From NCBI RefSeq assembly GCF_007859275.1, contig NZ_VOHC01000028.1, positions 124,001-188,000 of the forward strand: a DNA stretch of 64,000 bases. The letters are read 5' to 3'. Source of the DNA: Planomicrobium sp. CPCC 101079. Its GTDB lineage: Bacteria; Bacillota; Bacilli; Bacillales_A; Planococcaceae. Position 1 is the stretch's first letter, and every line of letters starts with the position of its first letter. Below are positions 8,101-15,324 of this stretch, piece by piece. Made by a program: the position numbers and the translations under genes. The notes under the pieces are model-generated. The model saw nothing but the letters and a program-made list of their open reading frames with translations, did no database searches and was not told where the DNA came from.

Positions 8101-9759
8101 TTAAATCTGTTCTGCTTTGCTGGCCAATGCACTTTCGATCAATTTCATCGCGTCAAAAGCACCGTTGCTTTTATTCGATAATACGGTCAACACACTGCCA
8201 TCCTCCGGGTAATACCCCGAATGGAAACTCACTCCTGGGTCATAGCCCATGACGTGGTATTTGGTAGCAGTTCCGTTTTGCTGCTCAATCCAAACACCAT
8301 AGCCGTAATTGCCACTCTCTCCGGTAACATGGGAAGAGAGCATTCGATCGGTCATGTTTTCCGAAAGCAAGGTATAATCCATTAACCGCTCCCAAAAACG
8401 TACCATATCATTCGCCGTAACAAAAGCTCCTCCATCAGCTCCTCCAATAATCGGAATTGCATATTGGTTTGTCCGCCATGCGTTTTTTTCCTCGATATAG
8501 CCAAAAGCTGTTTGTGCCGGCAATTGGTCCAATGAGAAATAGCCGGATCCCGCCATTTCGGCACGTGCAAAAACTCGCTCCTCCACAGCTTCTATAAACG
8601 GCTGGCCCGTTAATTTCTCCACAACAAGACCGAGTGTGATAAAACCGGCATTGTTGTACTGGAAACGATCACCAGGCGCGGATATCATCGGCTTGTTTTG
8701 AAAGAACGGCAAAAAGTCGCTGCCGGTTTTCATCGTGTACATAGGGCGTTCTCGCCATAATTCTTCAAAATCGTCCATTGTTTCTTCATCAAAATAATCC
8801 GGGATTCCGGAAGTATGGGTCAGCAGTTGATGGATGGTTACAGGAAAATCAGGGAATTGGCCTGGAAGCAATTCGGACAGTTTGGCTTCAAAAGACAAGT
8901 GCCCTTCTTCCACCAACTGGCAGATGATGACCGCAGTGAAGATCTTGCATCCCGAAGCGATGCCAAAGCGTGTATCTATAGCATTTGGCCGTTCATTCGC
9001 CCGATCTGCCAGCCCCTTTGCGGTCGACCACGTTTCTTTTTGCTTTAATAAAGCGACTCCGGAGAACTCCATTTCCTCCAATTTATCGGATATGGGATTT
9101 CCAGCATCAGTTTTTTTGAATTCACCGTCATCGGTAATGTCGATTTGCCGTCCATCCATCAGTTCAACTGATAAAGGGTGAGTTTCGCTTTTCTGCTTCG
9201 AAAAATACCACACGCGCTTTGGCGGTACTAGAAGCAGAAAAGTATCGTCTCTTCCAAGAAAGTTTAACGTGTGGGGTTCTATTCCTTTATTGCCGCGGAC
9301 CGGGATGTCCATTTCTTCTAAACGATGGCCGATTTCTTTTACGTGCGGTGTCGTAATGCTGACTTCACTAATGTTTAATAGGGAGTCAACGGTAAAGTCA
9401 CCCATACGGTCAACGTTTCGCCTCGCAATAAATTCGATGACATTGCCTGCCGGATCTTGAAAATAAAACGCATCGGCATTGAAATTGGCGTAATAAATTT
9501 CGTCCATGCCGTCTTGCCGGTTTAACGTTACGCGCGAGTTCGCCCAGCTTTTGGCGAGCGTGAATTGGTTGCCGGGAATATTAAAAGCAAAATGATAAAA
9601 TGCTTTCCGTTCCGATTTTTTGAAGACCAGCTGCGACTCTCCGATTGAAAGTGTAAAGCCCACCTCATCCTCTTCTACAATGCGGAAGCCTAATTGGTAT
9701 TCATAAAAGCCTTTCAGTTCTTCTAAACGATTTGTATATAAGGTCACTTTTTTAAACAT
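8101..9759 (-). CDS. VOC (glyoxalase-like) and serine beta-lactamase-fold fusion protein
   Basis: Two unrelated enzyme folds in one 552-residue chain. Residues about 1-185 form a glyoxalase/bleomycin-resistance (VOC) double module with FYFQDPAGNVIEFI, a typical metal-ligand segment. Residues about 225-552 are a class C beta-lactamase/DD-peptidase-like serine hydrolase with SGCK (Ser269, Lys272), YNN (368-370) and HSG (513-515), matching SxxK, YxN and HxG. There is no signal peptide, so it should be cytoplasmic, unusual for penicillin-binding folds. The ATG at 9759 has a GGGGTGAGGA ribosome site; an upstream in-frame start at 9816 is weaker. Possible roles are an esterase or amidase acting on a compound bound by the VOC part; this is inference. 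Confidence 0.85.
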   Translation of the reverse strand: MFKKVTLYTNRLEELKGFYEYQLGFRIVEEDEVGFTLSIGESQLVFKKSERKAFYHFAFNIPGNQFTLAKSWANSRVTLNRQDGMDEIYYANFNADAFYFQDPAGNVIEFIARRNVDRMGDFTVDSLLNISEVSITTPHVKEIGHRLEEMDIPVRGNKGIEPHTLNFLGRDDTFLLLVPPKRVWYFSKQKSETHPLSVELMDGRQIDITDDGEFKKTDAGNPISDKLEEMEFSGVALLKQKETWSTAKGLADRANERPNAIDTRFGIASGCKIFTAVIICQLVEEGHLSFEAKLSELLPGQFPDFPVTIHQLLTHTSGIPDYFDEETMDDFEELWRERPMYTMKTGSDFLPFFQNKPMISAPGDRFQYNNAGFITLGLVVEKLTGQPFIEAVEERVFARAEMAGSGYFSLDQLPAQTAFGYIEEKNAWRTNQYAIPIIGGADGGAFVTANDMVRFWERLMDYTLLSENMTDRMLSSHVTGESGNYGYGVWIEQQNGTATKYHVMGYDPGVSFHSGYYPEDGSVLTVLSNKSNGAFDAMKLIESALASKAEQI

Positions 9760-9829
9760 GTCCTCACCCCTTATGACAAGCATACCGAAAATGAGAGGGA
9801 TTTTCCTCTTTTTCACGGCAAAAAGAAAA

Positions 9830-9859
9830 AGGAGCGCATGGCCCCTTTATAACGCTCCT
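9830..9859 (-). terminator. intrinsic terminator overlapping the end of the HTH-F1beta gene
   Basis: Stem AGGAGCG (9830-9836) with CGCTCCT (9853-9859), followed on the minus strand by TTTTTCTTTTT. The stop codon lies in the loop. Confidence 0.6.
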
Positions 9860-10875
9860 ATAAATTGCAGTTCTTCCACTTTGCGGTTGTCTGTCTGGCC
9901 TTGCAGTATGGCTTCGACGTCTGACAATGTTTGTTCAAGCGGAACTGCTGCTCCCTGCGTCTTCGTGAATTCTTCAGCTACATAGAAGGGCTGGGTAAAG
10001 TAAGCTTCCAGCCGTTCGCCTTTGCGGTACATATCAATTTCGGCTGGCTGCAGTCGGTCAAAGCCGCGTGCTTGGACGATTGAGCGCAATTCCCGGTAGC
10101 GGCGCAGCGTTTTTTGGGTACGCTGCCGGAGCTGGAGGTGCCGTTCATCGAGTTCGGCTTCTTCCATTAAGGAGGATGCCGAATGGAGAGGGCTCAGTGC
10201 CGGATATTGATGGCGCGCTGCCAAGTCGGCATCCAATTGCCACACCGTTTCAAGCGGGCCAAAAGGAAAATCATCGTCGACCACTTCGCCGGACAGATCC
10301 ACTAAAAGCGTCGTCACGGACACACGGCCGAGTGCTTCTTGCAATTCGAACAATTCGCCTGAGTCGACCCGGCTTTTATCGGTGATCAACACCGCTTTTT
10401 CTTCATAGGCTTTTAGCAGTGATAGAGTTTCTTGGATTGAATTCGCTACGTGATCTGCCAGTTCAGTTGTGCCTTCCAGTTCGGCATGAACTTTTGATGG
10501 AGCCAAAAAAATTGTTTTCAGCTCTTGTTCCTTAAAGCGATGCAGCAATTCAGCGACAATGACAAGCTGCCCCATTCCAGGGCGCGCGACAACTCCGGTT
10601 GTTCCGCCTTTGACAAGCGGCGCAAAAAAATCGAATGCTTTAATGCGAGTTTCAATCATTTTCATCTTCTCCCCCCGAAGGATCAATTCATCTACTGTAC
10701 AGTGGGCAAGTTCTGCCAAACCGACCAAAGTTCTTACTTCCGCTTTTCCTAAATCAATTTTTCCGGTACATAAATTCGATACGGTTGCCGGACGGATGCC
10801 GGCAGCTTTAGCAGCAGCCGTCAAATTCGGCACTTTCCTCCTGAGCAGCGAGACGTTCAAGCGTATATCTTCCAT
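9847..10875 (-). CDS. HTH (XRE-type) domain fused to a degenerate F1-ATPase beta subunit
   Basis: A 342-residue chimera. Residues about 5-67 form an XRE/Cro-like helix-turn-helix (AAKAAGIRPATVSNLCTG, then a CTVDELI tail). The rest resembles the ATP synthase beta subunit: RIKAFDFFAPLVKGG corresponds to the TGIKxIDLLAPYxKGG segment, and the C-terminal part shows the YPAxxPLxSxS, RYRELRSIVQARGFDRL and LEQTLSDVEAILQG blocks in the order of AtpD. The P-loop GGAGVGKT is replaced by ARPGMGQL (97-104), with loss of the Walker lysine and threonine, and the beta-barrel and much of the middle are missing. It is therefore probably not a rotary ATPase but a regulator using the fold for ligand sensing or oligomerisation. 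The ATG at 10875 follows AGGAAGGGG by 8 nt; GTG at 10881/10884 is possible. Confidence 0.85.
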   Translation of the reverse strand: MEDIRLNVSLLRRKVPNLTAAAKAAGIRPATVSNLCTGKIDLGKAEVRTLVGLAELAHCTVDELILRGEKMKMIETRIKAFDFFAPLVKGGTTGVVARPGMGQLVIVAELLHRFKEQELKTIFLAPSKVHAELEGTTELADHVANSIQETLSLLKAYEEKAVLITDKSRVDSGELFELQEALGRVSVTTLLVDLSGEVVDDDFPFGPLETVWQLDADLAARHQYPALSPLHSASSLMEEAELDERHLQLRQRTQKTLRRYRELRSIVQARGFDRLQPAEIDMYRKGERLEAYFTQPFYVAEEFTKTQGAAVPLEQTLSDVEAILQGQTDNRKVEELQFIGAL

Positions 10876-10900
10876 TACCACCACCCCTTCCTTACTTTAT

Positions 10901-10929
10901 ATCGTAATTTAAATTACTTTAAAAGGCAA
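10901..10929 (-). promoter_or_regulatory. predicted promoter of the HTH-F1beta gene
   Basis: On the minus strand TTGCCT (10924-10929) and TACGAT (10901-10906) are 17 bp apart, ending 26 bp before the start codon. The operator-like dyad at 10904-10917 overlaps the -10 element. Confidence 0.5.
10904..10917. promoter_or_regulatory. dyad operator 1, GTAATTTAAATTAC
   Basis: A perfect 14-bp palindrome overlapping the predicted -10 region of the HTH-F1beta gene. A second site with the same GTAAT/ATTAC arms starts 44 bp away. Both are likely binding sites for the encoded HTH protein (inference). Confidence 0.55.
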
Positions 10930-10947
10930 TCATCAATTCGCTAAAGA

Positions 10948-10961
10948 GTAATAAAAATTAC
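10948..10961. promoter_or_regulatory. dyad operator 2, GTAATAAAAATTAC
   Basis: The same GTAAT-N4-ATTAC pattern as operator 1, upstream of the predicted -35 box. The 44-bp centre-to-centre spacing is about four helical turns, which would put both sites on one face of the DNA. Confidence 0.5.
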
Positions 10962-10976
10962 GTTCGAATAAAAAAA

Positions 10977-10996
10977 CTTCCTTCAGATGAAGGAAG
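10977..10996 (-). terminator. intrinsic terminator overlapping the end of the GNAT gene
   Basis: Stem CTTCCTTCA (10977-10985) with TGAAGGAAG (10988-10996), then seven T residues on the minus strand. The stop codon is inside the stem. Confidence 0.8.
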
Positions 10997-11450
10997 CTTC
11001 TATTTTATATTCCAGGCGGATCATATCACGGCATTGGATGCCATTTTCAAAAATCGGCTCCGGGTAATGGCGGACAAAGAAATTCCGGTCGATCGAAACG
11101 ATGCGGAAGCCGCATTTTTGATAGAAGGCAATCTGGTCAATGCTTGAATTTCCCGTGCCGATTTCCACTGTTTCATAGCCCATACGCTGCGCTTCGGAAA
11201 GCGCATGCTTTATCAGCTCTTTTCCGGAACCTTTGCCTCTTTCAGAAGTTTGGAGGACTATATTTTTTATTTCGATTGCGGTTTTAGTAAGCGGCAAAAG
11301 GATATACGCGCCAATTTTCCAGCCTTGATCCTCTGCGATATAACAAAAACCGGTGCTTGCATATGCAAGCACCAGCTCTTCAGACGGATCCGCCTCGAGC
11401 AGCAATTCCATTGGCAATGGTTCGTTTTCGCGCAGCTGCCGGATGTTCAT
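10983..11450 (-). CDS. GNAT-family N-acetyltransferase
   Basis: A 155-residue single-domain acetyltransferase. The acetyl-CoA loop is SERGKGSGKELI, corresponding to the Q/RxxGxG/A motif, followed by GYETVEIGTGNSSIDQIAFYQKCGFR, typical of the beta5/alpha4 region. A similar layout is seen in B. subtilis YvbK-type proteins; the substrate is unknown. Its ATG overlaps the stop of the preceding hypothetical gene by one base (TAATG), so the two are co-translated. The last codons lie in the terminator stem. Confidence 0.82.
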   Translation of the reverse strand: MNIRQLRENEPLPMELLLEADPSEELVLAYASTGFCYIAEDQGWKIGAYILLPLTKTAIEIKNIVLQTSERGKGSGKELIKHALSEAQRMGYETVEIGTGNSSIDQIAFYQKCGFRIVSIDRNFFVRHYPEPIFENGIQCRDMIRLEYKIEASFI

Positions 11451-11902
11451 TAGTTTTTCTCCCGGAATCCTTGGTCTAAAAGGTAATCTTTCGCATCGTC
11501 AAATGTGCCGAAACTTTCTTCCAGGTTTTTTCCTGTATAAATGTTCCAGAACGGTTCTTCATACGCCAGGAGCAATTTGACATTCTCACGGTTTGTCCAT
11601 GTTTTTTCATATGGCGGTTCGGGTTCAAGCGACAAATAATCGAGGGCATCGGCAATGACCGTACGCAGTTCCCTCTCATTAAACTCCCGGATATTCACGA
11701 AGCCTTTGTCATCCGCTTCATAATGCGGCAAGTCTCCTACATAAACAAACCCATTGCCGTTCGGGTGAAGGTGGTACACTACTATTTTTTTGTCATATAG
11801 GCTTTCTTCAAAATGAAAATTCACGCGCTTCATCGACACATCTTTACGTGTCAATTCCGGGAATGATTCTATAATTTCTAGTTTTTGTTCAAAAGTCAGC
11901 AT
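11450..11902 (-). CDS. conserved hypothetical protein, 150 residues
   Basis: I do not recognise this family. The protein is soluble, acidic and rich in aromatic residues, starts MLTFEQKLEIIESFPELTR, has no signal or membrane helix, and looks like a small alpha/beta domain with a YVGDLPHYEADDKGFVNIREF segment. The frame is open to 12004, but the ATG at 11902 is preferred because upstream codons encode a low-complexity run lacking a ribosome site; a GGGG lies just before the chosen ATG. It is translationally coupled to the downstream GNAT gene by TAATG. Confidence 0.6.
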   Translation of the reverse strand: MLTFEQKLEIIESFPELTRKDVSMKRVNFHFEESLYDKKIVVYHLHPNGNGFVYVGDLPHYEADDKGFVNIREFNERELRTVIADALDYLSLEPEPPYEKTWTNRENVKLLLAYEEPFWNIYTGKNLEESFGTFDDAKDYLLDQGFREKN

Positions 11903-12114
11903 CTGTTTACCCCGTTTCTTATGGTTCATTCTTTGAACATTATAGCATGAAAAAGGGGCTTTTTTGGGTGGATTGCTGTAAGAAGCGCAATTCGTAATGA
12001 TCAAACGGCCGGAGCGCCTGTTGAAAGGCTAACAGTTCATGTTAATCTTCCATGAGTTCATGTTGACGCCCCAAAACTTCATGAAGCAAATTCTGGAAAT
12101 CACCATCCAAACAA

Positions 12115-12140
12115 AAAAAGCTGCGCGGACGCAGCTTTTT
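12115..12140 (-). terminator. intrinsic terminator after the MMPL gene
   Basis: An 11-bp perfect stem AAAAAGCTGCG / CGCAGCTTTTT with loop CGGA, ending 3 bp before the MMPL stop codon. A-rich and T-rich flanks allow use in both directions. Confidence 0.8.
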
Positions 12141-12142
12141 CG

Positions 12143-14770
12143 TCAATTCTTCGCTTTTTTACCCACAAACGGCCACCAGACGCCGCGGTCGAACGATACC
12201 GAAATTGCTGGAATCAATAACGGCAAGACGATCAACCCGTAAAGCAGCAATCCCGTAATGACGATTGTCGCAATCTGCACAAGGCTCAAGACGCCGGATG
12301 GCATCATGGCACCAAATGTCCCCGCCAAAATAATGGCGGCTGTAATGATGACGGTGCCCATTTTCGCCATGGAAATGGCCATTGCTTCACGGACACTGAT
12401 TCCCCGATGCGCTTCTTCGCGGAAGCGATCGAGAAGGAAAATCGAATAGTCGACGCCGAGCGCGACCAGCATGACAAAACCGAAGAATGGAACTGCCCAG
12501 CTGATGCCGTCATAACCAAGCCCATTCACGAAAATCAGTTCCGCTATCGAAATCGACGTATAATACGTCAACAACAGTGAACCGATCATGTAAAGCGGCA
12601 TGATCAATGAACGGAATAGAATTGCCAGCACGATGAACAAACTGACTAACATGATTGTTACTGTTTTAGAGAAGTCGCTAGAAGATACTTCCTGCAAATC
12701 ATTGTTGATGCTTGAAATGCCGCTGTAGGCAATGTCCGCACCTTCCAAAGGCGTGGACATCACAGTACGCTCCACTGCATCTTTCACATCTGCCGTGATA
12801 TCAATCGCTGCCGGCGAATAAGGATCTTCCGCCAACACAACCTCCAGCTTCATGCCTGTACCGTCTGCAAACGCATAACGGTCAAGCACTTGAGCAAACT
12901 CTTCATCTTCAAGCGTGCCATCAGGAATGAAAAGCCCCGTGTCGCTTGCCGCTTGGCTGTCACTCATTTCCTGCATCATGTCCGTTGCTTCTGTCAAACC
13001 GTCCTGGATTTGGATAATTCCTTCGTTTGAAGCACCTACCCCATCAGCAAGCTGGGAAAGGCCGGTGCCGAGTTCCCCTGTCTGGCCGGCTGCACCCGCC
13101 AACCCTTGTTGAATTTGCGTAAGCCCGCCGCTGATGCCCGACAATGCACCTGCAGTTTGTTGGATGTTGCCAGTTTGCTGCAAGCCTTGGTTTGTCAAAG
13201 CAAGCTGTTCGTTGATTTGGGAAAGACTTGCCGCTGCTTCGCCAAGACCCCCAGCGCCATTGGTTTGGGCGCTGATTCCGGAGAGGCTGGTTTCAATTTC
13301 GCTCAAACCAGTTTGGACTTCACCAAGACCATTGCGCGCTTCTGAAATCCCATCGGCCAGTAAACCGATTTGATTGTCGACGTACAAGTCTTCAATGACC
13401 TCGCCGGTTGGACGAGTCACAGTACGAACCGCTTCAACTCCATCAATTTTTTCAATTTCGCGGCTGAGCGATTCGAAATAAGGAACAATCTCTTCTTCAG
13501 TCAGTGAATCATCGGATTTTACAATCACTTGGACCGGCAAGGAATCGCCTTTGCCAAAGCCTGCTTCAATGGCGCGAAGCCCTTTGACCGATTCATATTC
13601 CGAACCGATTTCATCGACTGTATTGAAAGACAATGAATTGTCATACGTGAAAAGAAGAGGCACGGTAATGATGGCCACTACCAGCATGGACAATAATGGG
13701 CGGTTGATGGACAATTTGCTCATTGAAATCCATAGTTTGCTGTCATTGTGTGAAGCCGATTTTTTTGCCGGCCAGAAAAGTTTTTCTTTCAGCAATGCCA
13801 TGAAGAATGGCACGACTGTAAACAAGACAAGCAGCAATACGAAAATTCCGACTGCGACTGCCACCGCCGATTTAAAAATCGGGAATTCGGCAAAGCCGAT
13901 GGCAAAAAATCCGATGAATACAGCAATTCCGCTGATCAGAAGCGTTCTGCCTGCTGTTTTATAGGTGTTGACAATGGCTTCCACCGTATCGTGTCCAGCC
14001 GACAATTCTTCTTTATAGCGGCTTAACAATAAGATGCAATAATCAGTCCCAATTCCGAAAAGAATCGCTACGAGGAAGATCTGCGTGTAATTTGAAACCG
14101 GGAAGCCAAACCAATCAATGAAATATGCTACGATCGATTGGCTCAACAAATACGAAATTCCGACTGCAACAAGCGGAATGAACGGCGTAACGATCGAGCG
14201 GAATACCGCTAAAAGCAAAGCGAATATCAACACTACCGTAATGATCTCGGTACGCTTTAACCCTTCTTGCGCACTAATATTGACATCGTTATTAATAATG
14301 GCTTCTCCAGTTATGTAAGCTGTCACATCTTCTGGAATAATGGTATCCCGAATTTCATCGGCTACCGCATTTACTTCTTCATCTGTTCCATCTACCATAA
14401 TCGGCATCAGTACCGTTTTTTGGTCTTCTGAAATCAGTTGTTCTTCAAGCTCCTTGCTTTCGACCGGATTCAAGACGCTTGTAACCGGATCGCCTAACTC
14501 TTCAATTTCCCCAACCATTTGTTCGAGTGTTTCACGCATTGAACTGTCGATTCCGTCTTCAAGGGGAATGACGAGTGAAATGGTTTGTTCGGCTGCATCG
14601 GCCTCACTTAAGATTGTGGCCGCAACTTGGGAAGATGCTTCATCGGACAGCTGGAATGATCCAGCCTGTTCCGCTTGTTCCGCTAGATTTGGCGCCAGTA
14701 AAAACAAAGCGACTGTAATAACGAGCAAACCGATGGTAATCGGCCATTTTAACTTTAATACTGTACGCAT
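12143..14770 (-). CDS. MMPL/RND-family membrane exporter
   Basis: Large inner-membrane transporter of 875 residues with the internally duplicated RND plan: TM1 (about 10-28), a large external loop, a five-helix bundle with GIGTDYCILLLSRYKEEL (about 235-255), then a second TM, a long external loop and a second bundle with ALGVDYSIFLLDRFREE. The two D-Y motifs are the proton-relay aspartates of MMPL proteins. The second loop (about 455-600) carries glycine/glutamine-rich heptad repeats (GISxxxGxLxQIQxGL) that should form a coiled hairpin. Similar Firmicute proteins (YdfJ type) export lipids or drugs. It starts 3 bp after the marR stop, so MarR probably controls it. Actual substrate unknown. Confidence 0.88.
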   Translation of the reverse strand: MRTVLKLKWPITIGLLVITVALFLLAPNLAEQAEQAGSFQLSDEASSQVAATILSEADAAEQTISLVIPLEDGIDSSMRETLEQMVGEIEELGDPVTSVLNPVESKELEEQLISEDQKTVLMPIMVDGTDEEVNAVADEIRDTIIPEDVTAYITGEAIINNDVNISAQEGLKRTEIITVVLIFALLLAVFRSIVTPFIPLVAVGISYLLSQSIVAYFIDWFGFPVSNYTQIFLVAILFGIGTDYCILLLSRYKEELSAGHDTVEAIVNTYKTAGRTLLISGIAVFIGFFAIGFAEFPIFKSAVAVAVGIFVLLLVLFTVVPFFMALLKEKLFWPAKKSASHNDSKLWISMSKLSINRPLLSMLVVAIITVPLLFTYDNSLSFNTVDEIGSEYESVKGLRAIEAGFGKGDSLPVQVIVKSDDSLTEEEIVPYFESLSREIEKIDGVEAVRTVTRPTGEVIEDLYVDNQIGLLADGISEARNGLGEVQTGLSEIETSLSGISAQTNGAGGLGEAAASLSQINEQLALTNQGLQQTGNIQQTAGALSGISGGLTQIQQGLAGAAGQTGELGTGLSQLADGVGASNEGIIQIQDGLTEATDMMQEMSDSQAASDTGLFIPDGTLEDEEFAQVLDRYAFADGTGMKLEVVLAEDPYSPAAIDITADVKDAVERTVMSTPLEGADIAYSGISSINNDLQEVSSSDFSKTVTIMLVSLFIVLAILFRSLIMPLYMIGSLLLTYYTSISIAELIFVNGLGYDGISWAVPFFGFVMLVALGVDYSIFLLDRFREEAHRGISVREAMAISMAKMGTVIITAAIILAGTFGAMMPSGVLSLVQIATIVITGLLLYGLIVLPLLIPAISVSFDRGVWWPFVGKKAKN

Positions 14771-14773
14771 TCC

Positions 14774-15217
14774 TTACACTCCATCCATTTTTATGATTTC
14801 TTTCAACTTGCGGAAAATTGTTAAAAACTGCTCGATTTCTTCGTCGTTGACTTGATCGGACAAAAGCTTCCCGAGATAATCCGTCAATACTTTATCGGAT
14901 TGCTCAAGCACTTCTTTTCCCGTCTCTGTCAATTCCAGCAATTTCTCTCTTCGGTCTTCCGTTTGAACAATTTGAATCAAATCTTTTTGAAGCAACTTCT
15001 TGATACGGCTTGAAATGGCACTTTTATGGACAGACTGTAAAAGGGCCAAGCGGCTTGAAGTAATTTTCCCTTCTTTGCTGATAAGCTTTAATGTCTGTAT
15101 TTGCTCAGGTGAATACTCGTTCCACAACGGGTTATCCACCGCTCGTATGACACGTTCTGTTCCGTAAAACATCACTTCTTGAAACAAATCCACCGCTTCT
15201 TTTATTCTTGCATCCAT
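14774..15217 (-). CDS. MarR-family regulator of the MMPL exporter
   Basis: A 147-residue winged-helix repressor of MarR type. The DNA-binding segment LLQSVHKSAISSRIKKLLQKDLIQIVQTEDRREKL shows the recognition helix and the DxR wing. The gene directly precedes the MMPL exporter (3-bp gap), the usual layout of a self-regulated efflux operon. Its start codon, ribosome site (AGGGGG, 8 nt before ATG) and -10 region all lie in one 51-bp inverted repeat, so autorepression is expected. The inducing ligand is unknown. Confidence 0.88.
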   Translation of the reverse strand: MDARIKEAVDLFQEVMFYGTERVIRAVDNPLWNEYSPEQIQTLKLISKEGKITSSRLALLQSVHKSAISSRIKKLLQKDLIQIVQTEDRREKLLELTETGKEVLEQSDKVLTDYLGKLLSDQVNDEEIEQFLTIFRKLKEIIKMDGV

Positions 15218-15265
15218 AAAGTTTACCCCCTAAACTAATTAATAGTTTAGGGGGTAAACTTTATG
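15215..15265. promoter_or_regulatory. 51-bp inverted repeat: operator, promoter core and ribosome site of marR
   Basis: Two perfect 23-bp arms (15215-15237 and 15243-15265) flank a 5-bp centre. On the minus strand the repeat contains the -10 box, most of the spacer, the AGGGGG ribosome site and the ATG of marR. It is far longer than a usual MarR site (about 20 bp), which suggests two overlapping dimer sites or a regulatory RNA hairpin. Confidence 0.75.
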
Positions 15266-15272
15266 ACGTCAA
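15244..15272 (-). promoter_or_regulatory. predicted promoter of marR-MMPL operon
   Basis: TTGACG (15267-15272) and TAAACT (15244-15249) on the minus strand are 17 bp apart. The -10 box and spacer are within the inverted repeat, giving a leader of about 20 nt. Confidence 0.6.
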
Positions 15273-15294
15273 GCGATACACTTTTTACAGAAAA

Positions 15295-15323
15295 AAAACC
15301 TGTGGATCAAGTCCACAGGTTTT
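15295..15323 (-). terminator. intrinsic terminator after the AI-2E permease gene
   Basis: A 12-bp perfect stem (15295-15306 with 15312-15323) followed by eight T residues on the minus strand; it separates this gene from the marR promoter. Confidence 0.9.
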
Positions 15324-15324
15324 C

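Noticed and set aside
9758-9985. plus-strand open frame across the start of the VOC fusion gene and the end of the HTH-F1beta gene
   Set aside because: Overlaps two real genes in antisense and crosses the terminator; no ribosome site.
15215-15265. 51-bp inverted repeat considered as a terminator for the AI-2E gene
   Set aside because: That gene already has a strong terminator at 15295-15323, and the repeat lacks T tracts and includes the marR promoter and start codon.
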